This document shows, piece after piece, positions 5,567 through 5,703 of a stretch of 5,703 nt of DNA. The notes under the pieces are model-generated. The model was not told the DNA's origin, made no database searches, and worked only from the letters and a program-made list of their open reading frames with translations. Each line of letters begins with the position of its first letter. Position 1 is the first letter of the stretch. Position numbers and translations under genes: made by a program. Source of the DNA: Ruminococcaceae bacterium UBA1772 (lineage in GTDB: Bacteria; Bacillota; Clostridia; Oscillospirales; Acutalibacteraceae); contig DCGS01000093.1 of assembly GCA_002314645.1 (NCBI GenBank), positions 15,816-21,518 of the forward strand, in the 5' to 3' direction.

Positions 5567-5703
5567 GCAGTTAGTAGCCGCTAACCCATTCGGCTGCTAA
5601 CTCTTTTGTCCACAGGTTAGCAAGGGCTAACTCAATAAAACTATATTGCCATTCTAGTGTTTTGTGGACTCCTAATAATTCTATCTCCCAAATTTTTTTA
5701 TAC
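5567..5703 (+). ncRNA. Structured RNA: leader or small RNA, 3' end not defined
   Basis: No coding frame with a ribosome site is visible here. Downstream of the consensus promoter there is a 12-bp stem with one G-U pair (5569-5580 with 5591-5602), followed by CTCTTTTG. Next comes GTCCACA (5608-5614), which pairs with TGTGGAC (5663-5669) and encloses GTTAGC-AAGG-GCTAAC (5616-5631). GCTAACC at 5580-5586 could instead pair with GGTTAGC at 5615-5621, so two exclusive folds are possible. A T7 run (5693-5699) ends the window but has no GC stem directly before it. I recognise no known RNA family. It may be a riboswitch-like or attenuator leader of a gene outside the window, or a small RNA. Confidence 0.5.

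Noticed and set aside
5606..5614. TTGTCCACA resembles a DnaA box (TTATNCACA).
   Set aside because: It has one mismatch, stands alone, and is better explained as the 5' arm of a stem with TGTGGAC at 5663-5669. No cluster or origin genes are present.
5570..5631. GTTAGC/GCTAAC repeats as integron attC sites.
   Set aside because: The core RYYYAAC / GTTRRRY pattern and attC layout do not fit, and no cassette or integrase is visible.
5567..5703. A known stable RNA such as tmRNA, SRP RNA or 6S RNA.
   Set aside because: No tmRNA or SRP signature was seen, and a 6S-type long interrupted rod cannot be drawn from the visible bases. Left as an unassigned RNA.
5689..5703. The T7 run as a terminator.
   Set aside because: No GC-rich stem lies directly upstream, so an intrinsic terminator is not supported.

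Overview
The window looks like a chromosomal segment from a low-GC, Gram-positive anaerobe of the Clostridia. An Oscillospiraceae (Ruminococcus-like) host is my best guess. The reasons are AT-rich coding sequence, strong AGGAGG-type ribosome sites, TTGACA/TATAAT promoters, a clostridial-type ~450-residue citrate synthase, and a membrane PASTA kinase-like protein with the GYAPxEQ / GPWTDxYA signature common in these bacteria. The taxonomic call is inference.

Layout. Positions 1-550 hold the C-terminal part of a staphylococcal/Geobacillus-type (family I.5) lipase. It is followed after 22 bases by a full-length paralogue (573-1802). The fragment keeps the catalytic Asp and His. The paralogue keeps the probable zinc-site residues but has lost the nucleophile Ser (Gly122) and the catalytic His (Ala379), so it reads as a pseudolipase. 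Next, on the same strand with its own promoter, is a Si-type citrate synthase (1859-3229) that starts at TTG directly after an in-frame ATG-TAG. A 13-bp hairpin (3269-3298) serves as a two-way terminator for the convergent pair.

On the minus strand (5016-3304) lies a 570-residue membrane protein: Zn ribbon, Ser/Thr kinase fold, Lys/Pro-rich linker, one membrane helix and two PASTA domains. Every catalytic position I can align is replaced (VAIK Lys, alpha-C Glu, HRD Asp, catalytic-loop Asn, DFG Asp), so it is a pseudokinase. It is transcribed divergently from a small one-helix membrane protein of unknown function (5256-5516). The 239-bp divergent intergenic region is dense in operator-like repeats: three copies of AAAYGTTCGG, a 9-bp inverted repeat bracketing the promoter, and a GTACCA hairpin/palindrome.

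The last 187 bases hold no gene. They carry a consensus sigma-A promoter whose -10 sits inside a perfect 15-bp palindrome. After it comes the start of a structured RNA with five complementary GTTAG/CTAAC segments that can pair in alternative ways. It is either a small RNA or the leader of a gene beyond the window.

The most notable theme is two pseudoenzymes in under 6 kb: a pseudolipase paired with an apparently active lipase, and a PASTA pseudokinase. The end-of-window RNA is the best candidate for an undescribed element. No evidence in the sequence joins all these genes into one pathway.
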